Below are positions 44,619-51,860 of a DNA stretch of 54,278 nt, piece by piece. The notes under the pieces are model-generated. The model saw only the letters and a program-made list of their open reading frames with translations. It had not been told where the DNA came from and searched no databases. The stretch's first letter is position 1. Each line of letters starts with the position of its first letter. Location of the stretch: positions 1 to 54,278 of the forward strand of contig JBAQYM010000164.1 of the NCBI GenBank assembly GCA_049300095.1, in the 5' to 3' direction. The position numbers and the translations under genes were made by a program. Origin of the DNA: SbD1 sp049300095. Its GTDB lineage: Bacteria > Desulfobacterota > Syntrophobacteria > Syntrophobacterales > Syntrophobacteraceae.

Positions 44619-45083
44619 TTACAGCCCGGCGCCCGCTATGGTTTCCATGATTTTATGGTGGTTCTGCTTGTCGCGCTCGGCCTGGACGTCCCAGGTCGCC
44701 TTGTCCCAGATTTCAAAGTTGCTCAGCACACCGGCAAGCACCACTTCCTGGTCCAGGCCGACTTCATCCCGGAGCATGGGCGGGATAAGGATCCGCCCCT
44801 GGTTATCGAACTCGCACTCCTCGGCGCTCGAAACAAAACGGCGCAGAAACGACCGGTGCTCGGGCTGAACTTCTGAGAGACGCATGGCTTTGGATTCGAT
44901 TTCATCCCATTTTTCGGGAGGATAAGCTGCTAGATATTCTTCCCCGAATTGGGCTATGATGAGAGCGTCCGTGTAGTGGTTTTGCAAGACTTCCCTGAAT
45001 TTTGTGGGAATCCGGAGCCGCCCCTTCGCATCTAGGCGGTGGATCGAGCGTCCTCTGAAGTTGGGTTTGTTTAAAATACCCAC
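44619..45083 (-). CDS. mraZ: Transcriptional regulator MraZ
   Basis: About 154 aa if started at the GTG at 45083 (AAGGGG 6 nt upstream); an ATG at 45113 would give 164 aa but would put the MraZ operator inside the coding region. Two AbrB-like repeats: FRGRSIHRLDAKGRLRIPTK and CEFDNQGRILIPPMLRDEVG. MraZ binds repeated TGGG boxes and represses its own dcw operon. It is the first gene of the cluster. The start choice remains uncertain because the conserved family start is directly at FRG. Confidence 0.92.
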   Translation of the reverse strand: MGILNKPNFRGRSIHRLDAKGRLRIPTKFREVLQNHYTDALIIAQFGEEYLAAYPPEKWDEIESKAMRLSEVQPEHRSFLRRFVSSAEECEFDNQGRILIPPMLRDEVGLDQEVVLAGVLSNFEIWDKATWDVQAERDKQNHHKIMETIAGAGL

Positions 45084-45115
45084 TTTGTACCCCTTTTGCC
45101 CACAATTTCCCACTT
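45079..45115 (-). promoter_or_regulatory. MraZ operator: TGGG boxes with 10-nt period
   Basis: On the minus strand AAGTGGGA, TTGTGGGC, AAGGGGTA and AAGTGGGT follow each other every 10 nt (TGGG at 45112, 45102 and 45082; the box in the 45092 slot is degenerate). Known MraZ operators are three or more TGGGN boxes separated by 5 nt. The last box overlaps the preferred GTG start. Confidence 0.85.
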
Positions 45116-45121
45116 GGCGTT

Positions 45122-45149
45122 ATTATTGCCACGTTTTCGAGTTTGTCAA
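45122..45149 (-). promoter_or_regulatory. Sigma-70 promoter of the dcw cluster
   Basis: -35 TTGACA (45149-45144), 16-nt spacer, -10 AATAAT (45127-45122), ending 7 nt before the first TGGG box. A repressor on the boxes would cover the start of transcription. Confidence 0.82.
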
Positions 45150-45261
45150 GCACAATCCGCCGTGCAACCCGCAAACATGTCGAAAAAATTGCGGATTCCT
45201 CCGGCCGCGAGGGCCGGGGCGAGGTTGGGGCCGCGGCGGCGGGAATGGGACAGGGTTAGAC

Positions 45262-45328
45262 GGGCCGTGGCCCAAAGCGGAGATCTTTTTCAACTACTCC
45301 TCTACTTCTCGACTGGGCAACAGCCCCA
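45262..45328. repeat. Short degenerate family A copy
   Basis: GGGCCGTGGCCCAAAGCGG at the left and ACTGGGCAACAGCCCC at the right, about 67 bp in all, without the G-rich/C-rich arms. It looks like a deleted or minimal version of the family. Confidence 0.55.
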
Positions 45329-45486
45329 AGACCGTAACCCGCGGTGGGGGCGGCGGTGTCCGAGGGGTCTGCAAACGGGAGAAAATACGGTGAAATCTTG
45401 CCTATTTAGTTGCTAGACCGGCTTGCGGTGTGATAAAGACTACCGTGAGTGACGGGATGCCTTCCGGGGTATTCCTTACGACTCGG

Positions 45487-45541
45487 AAAGCCTCTGCTGG
45501 AACCCCAATGGCCTTCCCACCATTAGAAGCAGAGGCTTTTT
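45487..45541 (+). terminator. Terminator-like hairpin in a leader with no gene before it
   Basis: AAAGCCTCTGCT (45487-45498) pairs perfectly over 12 bp with AGCAGAGGCTTT (45528-45539), followed by TTTTT. The loop of 29 nt has its own small stem. Upstream on this strand there is no gene back to the dcw promoter. It may therefore end a small RNA or act as an attenuator in the leader of the gene at 45564. Confidence 0.7.
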
Positions 45542-45563
45542 CACTGGAAACCGCGAGGTGGCG

Positions 45564-45767
45564 ATGAACCCCGACGATGAAAAATTCCTGAGAATGGCCA
45601 AGGAGATAATGGTCAAATTCATCGAACTCGGCAGGGTTTCGCCCACGAACTTCGACGAGCATTTCCGAAGTATATTCTGGACCCTCAAGAACACCGCGAT
45701 AAGCGCTCGAATCCCCGATCTGCCCGATATGGCGACCCCGTCAGCCGAAGAACCTTCCGAAGATTAA
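45564..45767 (+). CDS. Conserved-looking small protein, unknown function
   Basis: 67 aa from the ATG at 45564, with GAGGTGG just upstream. Sequence MNPDDEKFLRMAKEIMVKFI, then ELGRVSPTNFDEHFRSIFW: an amphipathic helical protein with an acidic tail. No family is recognised with certainty. It follows a terminator-like hairpin by 23 bp, so its expression may depend on read-through. It lies between mraZ (divergent) and plsB. Confidence 0.6.
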   Translation: MNPDDEKFLRMAKEIMVKFIELGRVSPTNFDEHFRSIFWTLKNTAISARIPDLPDMATPSAEEPSED

Positions 45768-45779
45768 CGCATGATTTGG

Positions 45780-45990
45780 GCGACCCGCTCCACGGAGCGG
45801 CGTCATGCCGGCGAAAGCCGGATCGGGTCCGGGGCGGGCGCCGGTATCCGGGGGGGCATCTCGCGGGGACTGGATTCCCGCCTTCGCGGGAATGACGTTG
45901 TGAAGGCCGTGGTCCGTCTTCGCATGACTGCCTTCGCATGACCGTCATCGCATGAAAGGTACATGAAAGGTACATGAAAGGTATTGGAGG
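45780..45990. repeat. GGATTCCCGCCTTCGCGGG palindrome and a short tandem repeat
   Basis: 45800-45830 has GTCATGCCGGCGAAAGCCGG, and 45868-45895 has ATTCCCGCCTTCGCGGGAAT, both short palindromes common in many proteobacterial genomes. At 45951-45985 CATGAAAGGTA is repeated three times. No gene between 45768 and 46138. Confidence 0.7.
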
Positions 45991-46138
45991 CGCTCGTTTG
46001 CCGGATGAGCCAAGAACTTTTTCAACGCCTTGCCGGGTCCTTGCGGTTCGGGGCAAAAAAGTTTGGTTTTTGTGTGCCGTTTTTGTTAGGTTAGTAGATT
46101 ACATATATGATTCGGTTCGGGAGGAAAGCTGATAAACC

Positions 46139-48799
46139 GTGATTGAATGGCTAAAAAGATCCGTTGCGAAAACCGCCTCGATGGTTCGCAAGGACCCCTA
46201 CGGATATTCGGTCGATAACAAGCCCCGGTTCCCCCTGCAAAAATGGTTCGAGCGGATGGTGGCCCGGGTAACCGTGCCCGAGGACCAGCAGTTGGCGCTC
46301 GAAGAGCTTTCGAAGCGCGGCACGGTTGTCTATGCCATGAAGTACCCCTCGCAGCTCGACTTCGTCTATGTCGGCATGCGGCTGCACCAGCTCGGGCTTC
46401 CGGCGCCCACGTTTATTTTCGACATGCACCCCTATTTCTGGCAGCCGCGGTGGTTCGCCCTGAAAACCATTCTCTACCATTGCGGGCACCTGATCCGGCA
46501 CGGGGCGTTTCCCGACGCTTATGCGGGCGGGCACTACGCCGCGAGGATCGAAGAGGGCGCATCGGGGGTCTTTTTCCTGGTCGGCAAGAGGGAGTATTAT
46601 CGCAGCACGGTGCTGGTGAGAAACGATCCGCTCGAGCACCTGGTGGAACTCCAGAAGCAGAGCGAGCGGCCCATTTTCATCGTCCCGCTGGTGCTCCTCT
46701 ACACCCGGCGTCCCGAGGGGCAGCGGCGCGGCCCGTTCGAGGTCTTCCTGGGCCAAAAAAAGCAGCCCGGGGCGATACGGAAAATAATCTCCTTTATCGG
46801 CGGCAACCCTTCCGCGGTAATCGAGACCGGCGAGCCGCTCAACCTCCTGGAAATACTTCCCGAACTCTCCGAGGACGCCTACCGGAAGCGCAAGCAGGTC
46901 TTCGAGCTTCGCCGCCAGATGGTCGACTCGCAAGACGAGATCAAGCGCGCCATCGTCGGCCCGATCCTCAAGAGCAAGCTCGAAATGAAGGAGATCATCC
47001 TCCACCACCCCAGGCTCGATACCCTGATGCAGCGCCGCGCGCGCGCGAACGGCCAGGAAGTCTGGAAAGTGCGCATGGAGGCCGACGAATATCTCGAAGA
47101 AATCGCGGCGAACTACAGCATCGCCTTCATCCAGATAGCGTCGAGGATTTTCAACTGGGTGTGGAACAATCTGTTCGACGGCCTGGACCTCGACTACGAG
47201 AGCCTCCAGAAGGTCAAGCGCGCGGCGCGCCACAGCACCCTCGTCTACGTGCCCTGCCACAAGAGCCACGTGGACTACCTGCTGCTCTCGCACCTTCTCT
47301 ACAGGAACAACCTCTACACGCCGTTTATCGCGGCTGGCAAAAACCTTGCTTTCTGGCCGCTGGGGTCGCTTTTCCGCAAGGGCGGGGCGTTTTTTATCCG
47401 CCGCACCTTCAAGGGGCTTAAATTCTACGCCGAGGTCTTCTCGCTGTATGTGAAGACGATGGTCCAGCTCGGCCACAACATCGAGTTTTTCATCGAAGGC
47501 GGGCGCAGCCGCACGGGAAAGCTCGTCCTGCCCAAGATGGGTCTGCTTGCGATCCTTATCCAGGCGGTCGAGGAAGGTTTTTGCGAGGACCTGGTTTTCG
47601 TGCCGACCTCGATTTGCTACGACCGCATACCCGAAGAGGAATCGTACCTGCGGGAAATCGCCGGGGGGGCCAAGGAGGAGGAAAACCTCGGGCAGCTCGT
47701 GCGCGTGCGGCGGGTGTTGCGGAAGCGCTACGGGCGCGTGTACGTGCGGTTCGCCGAGCCCGTGTCGCTTCACCAGTATCTCGAACGCCACCGGTTCGAC
47801 CTCGGCCGGATGCAGTCCAAAGAACGCCATGCGATGTACCGCGATTTTGCCTACCGCATCATCAATTGCATCAACCAGGCATCGCTGGTCACCCCGCACG
47901 CCCTTGCCGCGTCGGCCCTGCTCACCTCGGCGCGCCACGGCGTGTCGAAGGCCGAATTCAACGAGGTGTCGGAGACGTTTCGCGAATACCTCACCGACCG
48001 CGGAATCCAGCTCTCGAAGACGCTGAAGAACTTCGAGGCGAGCCTTCAGGACTCGCTGCGCGACATGGAGCGGGGAAAGCTCGTCGGCAAGCTCAAAGAC
48101 GAAGACGACGACCTCGAAGAAGAAGTCTTCACCATGGAGGACGGCAAGCGGCTGACCCTCGAGTATTACAAGAACAACATCATCCACTTCCTGCTCCCGG
48201 CCGCCTACGTCTCGACCTCGATCCTGGCCCAGCAGACCTTCCGTTTCAGTGTCGGCCAGGTGCTCGAAGACGTCTCGTTTATGAAAAACTTCTTTAAATT
48301 CGAGTTCGTTTACGATAACGAGTTAGATGACGAAAAACTTGTGCGGGATGTGCTCGACACCTTCGAGCGGCTCGGGTTTTTGCACCGGGTGGGCGAGGGG
48401 GACCAACCCTACATTCTGGCGCACAAGGGGCTGCGCGCGGCCCATGCGTTCCACGGCCTGCTTCGCAATTACTTCGAAGGCTACTGGCTGGTGTTGCGCG
48501 GGTTGCGCTACCTGCAGAAGAACAGCTACACGGAAAAAGATTTCGTAAAGAAGATTCTCGGCCTGGGCCAGAAGGCGCTCAAGCTCGAACTCGTGGAACG
48601 GCCCGAGTGCATCTCGAAGATCATTTTCGACAATGCGCTCAAACTGTGCATCGAAAAAAACGTGGTCCTGAAGAAGTTGAACGGAGACAAGGGGAAAGAG
48701 GCCGAACTGAGCCCGGGAGCCGATAATCGTGCACTCATCCAGTTCTACAGCAGGCAAATCAGCAGATTTCTCCGCTCGCCCCATTTCGCCCTGCAATGA
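46139..48799 (+). CDS. plsB: Glycerol-3-phosphate O-acyltransferase PlsB
   Basis: 886 aa, membrane-associated enzyme that acylates sn-glycerol-3-phosphate at position 1, the first step of phospholipid synthesis. The acyltransferase blocks are clear: His374-x4-Asp379 in VPCHKSHVDYLLLS, GGAFFIRRTF, FIEGGRSRTG (452-460) and VPTSICYDRIPEE. Length and order match PlsB rather than the short PlsC. The start is a GTG with GGAGG 13 nt upstream; an ATG at codon 15 is an alternative. It is followed by a heptamer repeat hairpin and the aminotransferase gene. Confidence 0.93.
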   Translation: MIEWLKRSVAKTASMVRKDPYGYSVDNKPRFPLQKWFERMVARVTVPEDQQLALEELSKRGTVVYAMKYPSQLDFVYVGMRLHQLGLPAPTFIFDMHPYFWQPRWFALKTILYHCGHLIRHGAFPDAYAGGHYAARIEEGASGVFFLVGKREYYRSTVLVRNDPLEHLVELQKQSERPIFIVPLVLLYTRRPEGQRRGPFEVFLGQKKQPGAIRKIISFIGGNPSAVIETGEPLNLLEILPELSEDAYRKRKQVFELRRQMVDSQDEIKRAIVGPILKSKLEMKEIILHHPRLDTLMQRRARANGQEVWKVRMEADEYLEEIAANYSIAFIQIASRIFNWVWNNLFDGLDLDYESLQKVKRAARHSTLVYVPCHKSHVDYLLLSHLLYRNNLYTPFIAAGKNLAFWPLGSLFRKGGAFFIRRTFKGLKFYAEVFSLYVKTMVQLGHNIEFFIEGGRSRTGKLVLPKMGLLAILIQAVEEGFCEDLVFVPTSICYDRIPEEESYLREIAGGAKEEENLGQLVRVRRVLRKRYGRVYVRFAEPVSLHQYLERHRFDLGRMQSKERHAMYRDFAYRIINCINQASLVTPHALAASALLTSARHGVSKAEFNEVSETFREYLTDRGIQLSKTLKNFEASLQDSLRDMERGKLVGKLKDEDDDLEEEVFTMEDGKRLTLEYYKNNIIHFLLPAAYVSTSILAQQTFRFSVGQVLEDVSFMKNFFKFEFVYDNELDDEKLVRDVLDTFERLGFLHRVGEGDQPYILAHKGLRAAHAFHGLLRNYFEGYWLVLRGLRYLQKNSYTEKDFVKKILGLGQKALKLELVERPECISKIIFDNALKLCIEKNVVLKKLNGDKGKEAELSPGADNRALIQFYSRQISRFLRSPHFALQ

Positions 48800-48885
48800 C
48801 GGAGGACGGAGGACGGAAGACAGAGGATGGAAGATAGTGGATTTTTCCGTCCTCCGTCCTCCGTCTTCCGTCCTCTGTTTGGCAG
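48797..48885. repeat. GGACGGA heptamer hairpin behind plsB
   Basis: Beginning with the plsB stop codon itself: TGACGGA, GGACGGA, GGACGGA, AGACAGA, GGATGGA, 7-nt units. After a TTTTT-containing loop, the inverse (TCCGTCC-type units) follows. The structure fills the gap to the aminotransferase gene and could act as a transcription terminator or mRNA end protector. Confidence 0.85.
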
Positions 48886-48916
48886 CTTTTGCGAAACACA
48901 CTCAGGAGGCTTTAGA

Positions 48917-49993
48917 ATGGAGATAGCGCTTCAACCATTGGACCCGGCACGTAGGCGCCCCAAACCAACCGACGAGAAGAACCTGGTTTTCGGCCGAATT
49001 TTCACCGATCACATGTTCATGATGGACTACGTTACGGGAAAAGGCTGGCATGACGCACGGGTGGCGCCCTACCAGGAATTCAAGATGGACCCCGCCGCGA
49101 TGGTGCTCCACTACGGGCAGGGGATATTCGAGGGGTTGAAAGCCTACCGCTGGCCGGGCGACAAGATCTGCCTGTTTCGCTCGGACCAGAACTGGCAGCG
49201 CTGGAACCGCTCGGCGCGCCGGATGTGCATGCCGGAGATGGACCCCTCGATCCATGTCGAGGCCCTCGAAAAACTGCTCTCGCTCGACAAGGACTGGGTC
49301 CCCCACAGCGTGGGCTCCTCGCTCTACGTCCGGCCGACCATGATCGCGACCGAGCCGCACCTCGGCGTGCGTCCGGCCGACAGGTATCTCTATTTTCTCA
49401 TCCTGGGGCCGGTCGCCGCCTACTACGCCGAAGGGTTCAACCCGACCAAGATCTACGTCACCGATGAGTATATCCGCGCGGCGCCCGGCGGCGTGGGCGA
49501 GGCGAAGACGATGGCCAACTACGCTTCGAGCCTCTTTGCGGCCGAAATCGCCAAGAAGAAGGGATTTACCCAGGTACTGTGGCTCGACGCCATCGAGAAG
49601 CGCTACGTCGAAGAAGTCGGGACCAGCAATATTTTCTTCAAACTGGGCAACGAACTCATAACCCCCGCCCTTTCCGGATCGATCCTTTCCGGGGTCACCC
49701 GCGATACGGTGAAGACGCTCGCCAGGGAGTGGGGGATCGCCTACGTCGAGCGCCCGATCGCCATCGACGAGGTGATCGACACGATCAAGTCGGGCGACAT
49801 GAAGGAAATGTTCGCCACCGGCACGGCCGCGGTCATCTCTCCGGTGGGGGAAATCTCGTACAAGGACGAGTTGTTCACCGTCGGGGACGGAAGCGTGGGG
49901 ACGCTTTCCCGCAAGCTTTACGATGAAATTCTCGGGATTCAGTACGGGGAGAGAAAAGATAATTTCGGGTGGATGCGGCAACTGAACGTGTAG
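48917..49993 (+). CDS. ilvE: Branched-chain amino acid aminotransferase
   Basis: 358 aa from the ATG at 48917 (CAGGAGG upstream). PLP class IV fold, long (BCAT-II) subtype: HYGQGIFEGLKAYR, RPTMIATEPHLGVRP, the PLP Lys197 in GVGEAKTMANYASS, and VEEVGTSNIFF. It interconverts Val, Leu and Ile with their 2-oxo acids using glutamate. Start residues upstream of 48917 fall in the repeat. It ends before a strong terminator. Confidence 0.93.
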   Translation: MEIALQPLDPARRRPKPTDEKNLVFGRIFTDHMFMMDYVTGKGWHDARVAPYQEFKMDPAAMVLHYGQGIFEGLKAYRWPGDKICLFRSDQNWQRWNRSARRMCMPEMDPSIHVEALEKLLSLDKDWVPHSVGSSLYVRPTMIATEPHLGVRPADRYLYFLILGPVAAYYAEGFNPTKIYVTDEYIRAAPGGVGEAKTMANYASSLFAAEIAKKKGFTQVLWLDAIEKRYVEEVGTSNIFFKLGNELITPALSGSILSGVTRDTVKTLAREWGIAYVERPIAIDEVIDTIKSGDMKEMFATGTAAVISPVGEISYKDELFTVGDGSVGTLSRKLYDEILGIQYGERKDNFGWMRQLNV

Positions 49994-50122
49994 GCCGCGC
50001 GGGGGCGCGGGTTTGCGCTCCGGGCGCTAAAATTGCTTAAATTCCGGGCTGTTGATTTTTCGCGCCGCGTGCTTACATTTTCTTCAAAGGTTGACGTTTT
50101 TGTCGCCTTCTCCTAACCCCTC

Positions 50123-50172
50123 AAGCCCTGTTCGGCTTCCCCCCTCCGGCTGAACAGGGCTTTTGGTTTTTT
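50123..50172 (+). terminator. Rho-independent terminator after the aminotransferase gene
   Basis: AAGCCCTGTTCGGC pairs with GCTGAACAGGGCTT (one G-U wobble), loop of about 10 nt, followed by TTGGTTTTTT. It lies 130 bp after the stop codon, just before the PAS-LuxR gene. Confidence 0.87.
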
Positions 50173-50209
50173 CGCAATCTTCCATTCCGCGCGCCGGAGG
50201 CGAAATGGT

Positions 50210-50881
50210 ATGGACGACACTGTCCCGACCCTGGAATCGATGGCGGGCATCTTCCACGAAACGATTTCCCGGGGAATCAACTTCCACTGCAATGTAATCG
50301 ACAGGAATTATAGGATCGTATGGCACAACGAAGTGGCCGACGAAGGCCGTCGTGTAGGGCTTTTATGCCACGAGTTCTACCAGAAACGAAAGGGACCTTG
50401 CAAAAATTGCCCGGTGCGGAAGGTCTTCGAATCCGGGCAGCCCTGCGTCATTGAACGGGAAAGGTCCGAACGGCTGCCCAGCGGCCTGCCGCGATGGGGC
50501 GAGATCAGGGCCTACCCGATTCCGGACAGGGACGGGGCGACCGAACTGGTGGTGACAATCGGCTTCGATATTACGGAAAAAAAGCTTGCGGCCTCGAAGC
50601 GGCAGTCCCTGATCGCCAGGCTTCAAAAACGGATCGAGCGCCTTTCGCGCGCCAGGTCCGCCGCCCCCGCATCTTCGGAAGCCAACCCGTTTCGCCTCAC
50701 GAGCCGGGAACTCCAGGTCCTGAACCTCGTCGCCCAGGGACTGAGCAACAACGAAACTGCCGACATCCTCTCCCTTAGCCCCCATACCGTGAAGAGCCAC
50801 CTCACCCACATCTTCGACAAGCTCGGCGTAAACGACCGTACGGAAGCGGCAATCCTCGCCGCCAGCCGGGACCTGATCTAA
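50210..50881 (+). CDS. PAS-LuxR transcriptional regulator with cysteine-rich PAS insert
   Basis: 223 aa. N-terminal PAS-like domain (about 10-130), followed by a coiled coil and a LuxR-type helix-turn-helix (about 160-220: LTSRELQVLNLVAQGLSNNE, then TVKSHLTHIFDKLGV). The PAS domain holds Cys53-His54, Cys64, Cys67 (GPCKNCPVRK) and Cys79, a pattern that suggests a metal, haem or redox-active site. There is no receiver domain, so it senses directly rather than through a kinase. GGAGG precedes the ATG. The next gene (enoyl-CoA hydratase family) is a candidate target. Confidence 0.85.
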   Translation: MDDTVPTLESMAGIFHETISRGINFHCNVIDRNYRIVWHNEVADEGRRVGLLCHEFYQKRKGPCKNCPVRKVFESGQPCVIERERSERLPSGLPRWGEIRAYPIPDRDGATELVVTIGFDITEKKLAASKRQSLIARLQKRIERLSRARSAAPASSEANPFRLTSRELQVLNLVAQGLSNNETADILSLSPHTVKSHLTHIFDKLGVNDRTEAAILAASRDLI

Positions 50882-50992
50882 CCGGAAAAATAACTCTCCA
50901 TCCCCCAAACGGGCGATTCTTTCCCATTTGCAGTCCGCTATAGTATGAGTCCGGGCATGATCGCCGTAACAACCAACGATAAGGAGGTAGCC

Positions 50993-51742
50993 ATGAACAG
51001 CGTGATTGTGTCAAGAGATGGAGACGCCGCAGCCGTTTGCCTGGCGCGGGGAAAGGTGAACGCCCTCAATGACGGGGTCGTGCGGGAACTGAGCGAAGCC
51101 TTCCTTGAACTGGAAAAAGACGAGGGCATCAGGGCGGTGATTCTAACCGGCAGCGGCAAGTTCTTTTCGTTCGGGTTCGATATTCCCGAATTTCTGAGTT
51201 ACACTAAAGATGCTTTCCTTGGCTATCTGGATGCGTTCGCAAAGCTTTATCTCTATCTTTTCCGGTTTCCCAAGCCGATCATCGCGGCGTTGAACGGTCA
51301 TACCATCGCCGGGGGGTGCATGCTGGCGATTGCGTGCGACTACCGCGTCATGGCCGAAGGGAAGGCGAAGATCTCGCTGAACGAAATCGGCTTCGGCTCC
51401 TCGGTTTTCGCCGGGAGCGTCGAGATGCTGCGATACTGCGTCGGTTCGAAAAACGCGCAGGAAGTTCTTTTTTCCGGCAGGATGTACTCGGCGCACGAAG
51501 CTCACGGCATCGGCCTGGTCGACGAAACGGCGCCGGAGGAGTGCCTCATGCCCAAGGCCGCCGAAAGAGCGCGTGAATATGGCGCAAAAGACCCGGCGGC
51601 GTTTGCGGGCATCAAGAAGCTGCTGCGGGAACCGGTTTCCGAGCTGATTTTGCGGCGGGAGGCGGACTCGCTCAAAGAGTTCGTCGACATCTGGTATTCG
51701 GAGCGCACGTGGAAAAACCTGGAATCGATACGCATCAACTGA
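50993..51742 (+). CDS. Enoyl-CoA hydratase/isomerase family protein
   Basis: 249 aa from the ATG at 50993 (AAGGAGG 7 nt upstream). Crotonase fold: substrate loop GSGKFFSFGFDIPEF, oxyanion-hole HTIAGGCMLAIACDYRVM, and Glu131 in ISLNEIGFGSSVF at the position of the first catalytic Glu. The second catalytic residue cannot be assigned with confidence, so hydratase and isomerase activities are both open. Likely acts in acyl-CoA degradation. Not in an evident beta-oxidation operon. Confidence 0.85.
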   Translation: MNSVIVSRDGDAAAVCLARGKVNALNDGVVRELSEAFLELEKDEGIRAVILTGSGKFFSFGFDIPEFLSYTKDAFLGYLDAFAKLYLYLFRFPKPIIAALNGHTIAGGCMLAIACDYRVMAEGKAKISLNEIGFGSSVFAGSVEMLRYCVGSKNAQEVLFSGRMYSAHEAHGIGLVDETAPEECLMPKAAERAREYGAKDPAAFAGIKKLLREPVSELILRREADSLKEFVDIWYSERTWKNLESIRIN

Positions 51743-51812
51743 CAAACCCGCCGTGGGATAGCCCTCCGTTGGGTGAACCGCTGTGCGGTAAACCGCCATG
51801 GGATAACCCGCT

Positions 51813-51835
51813 GTGGGAGCGGCTTGCAGCCGCGA
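51813..51835. repeat. Single REP-like family D unit
   Basis: GTGGGAGCGGCTTGCAGCCG followed by CGA, 26 nt ahead of the radical SAM gene start. Only one orientation is present here, unlike the hairpin pair at 27721-27812. Confidence 0.8.
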
Positions 51836-51860
51836 GGGACCCACGGGCCGGCGGATTTAA

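Noticed and set aside
45402..45662. 86-codon minus-strand open frame over the leader and the small gene
   Set aside because: It overlaps the better supported 45564-45767 gene and a terminator hairpin; no start signal. Its second half is somewhat protein-like, so a decayed gene cannot be fully excluded.
46151..48187. 678-codon minus-strand open frame opposite plsB
   Set aside because: Antisense shadow; no motifs, no start signal.
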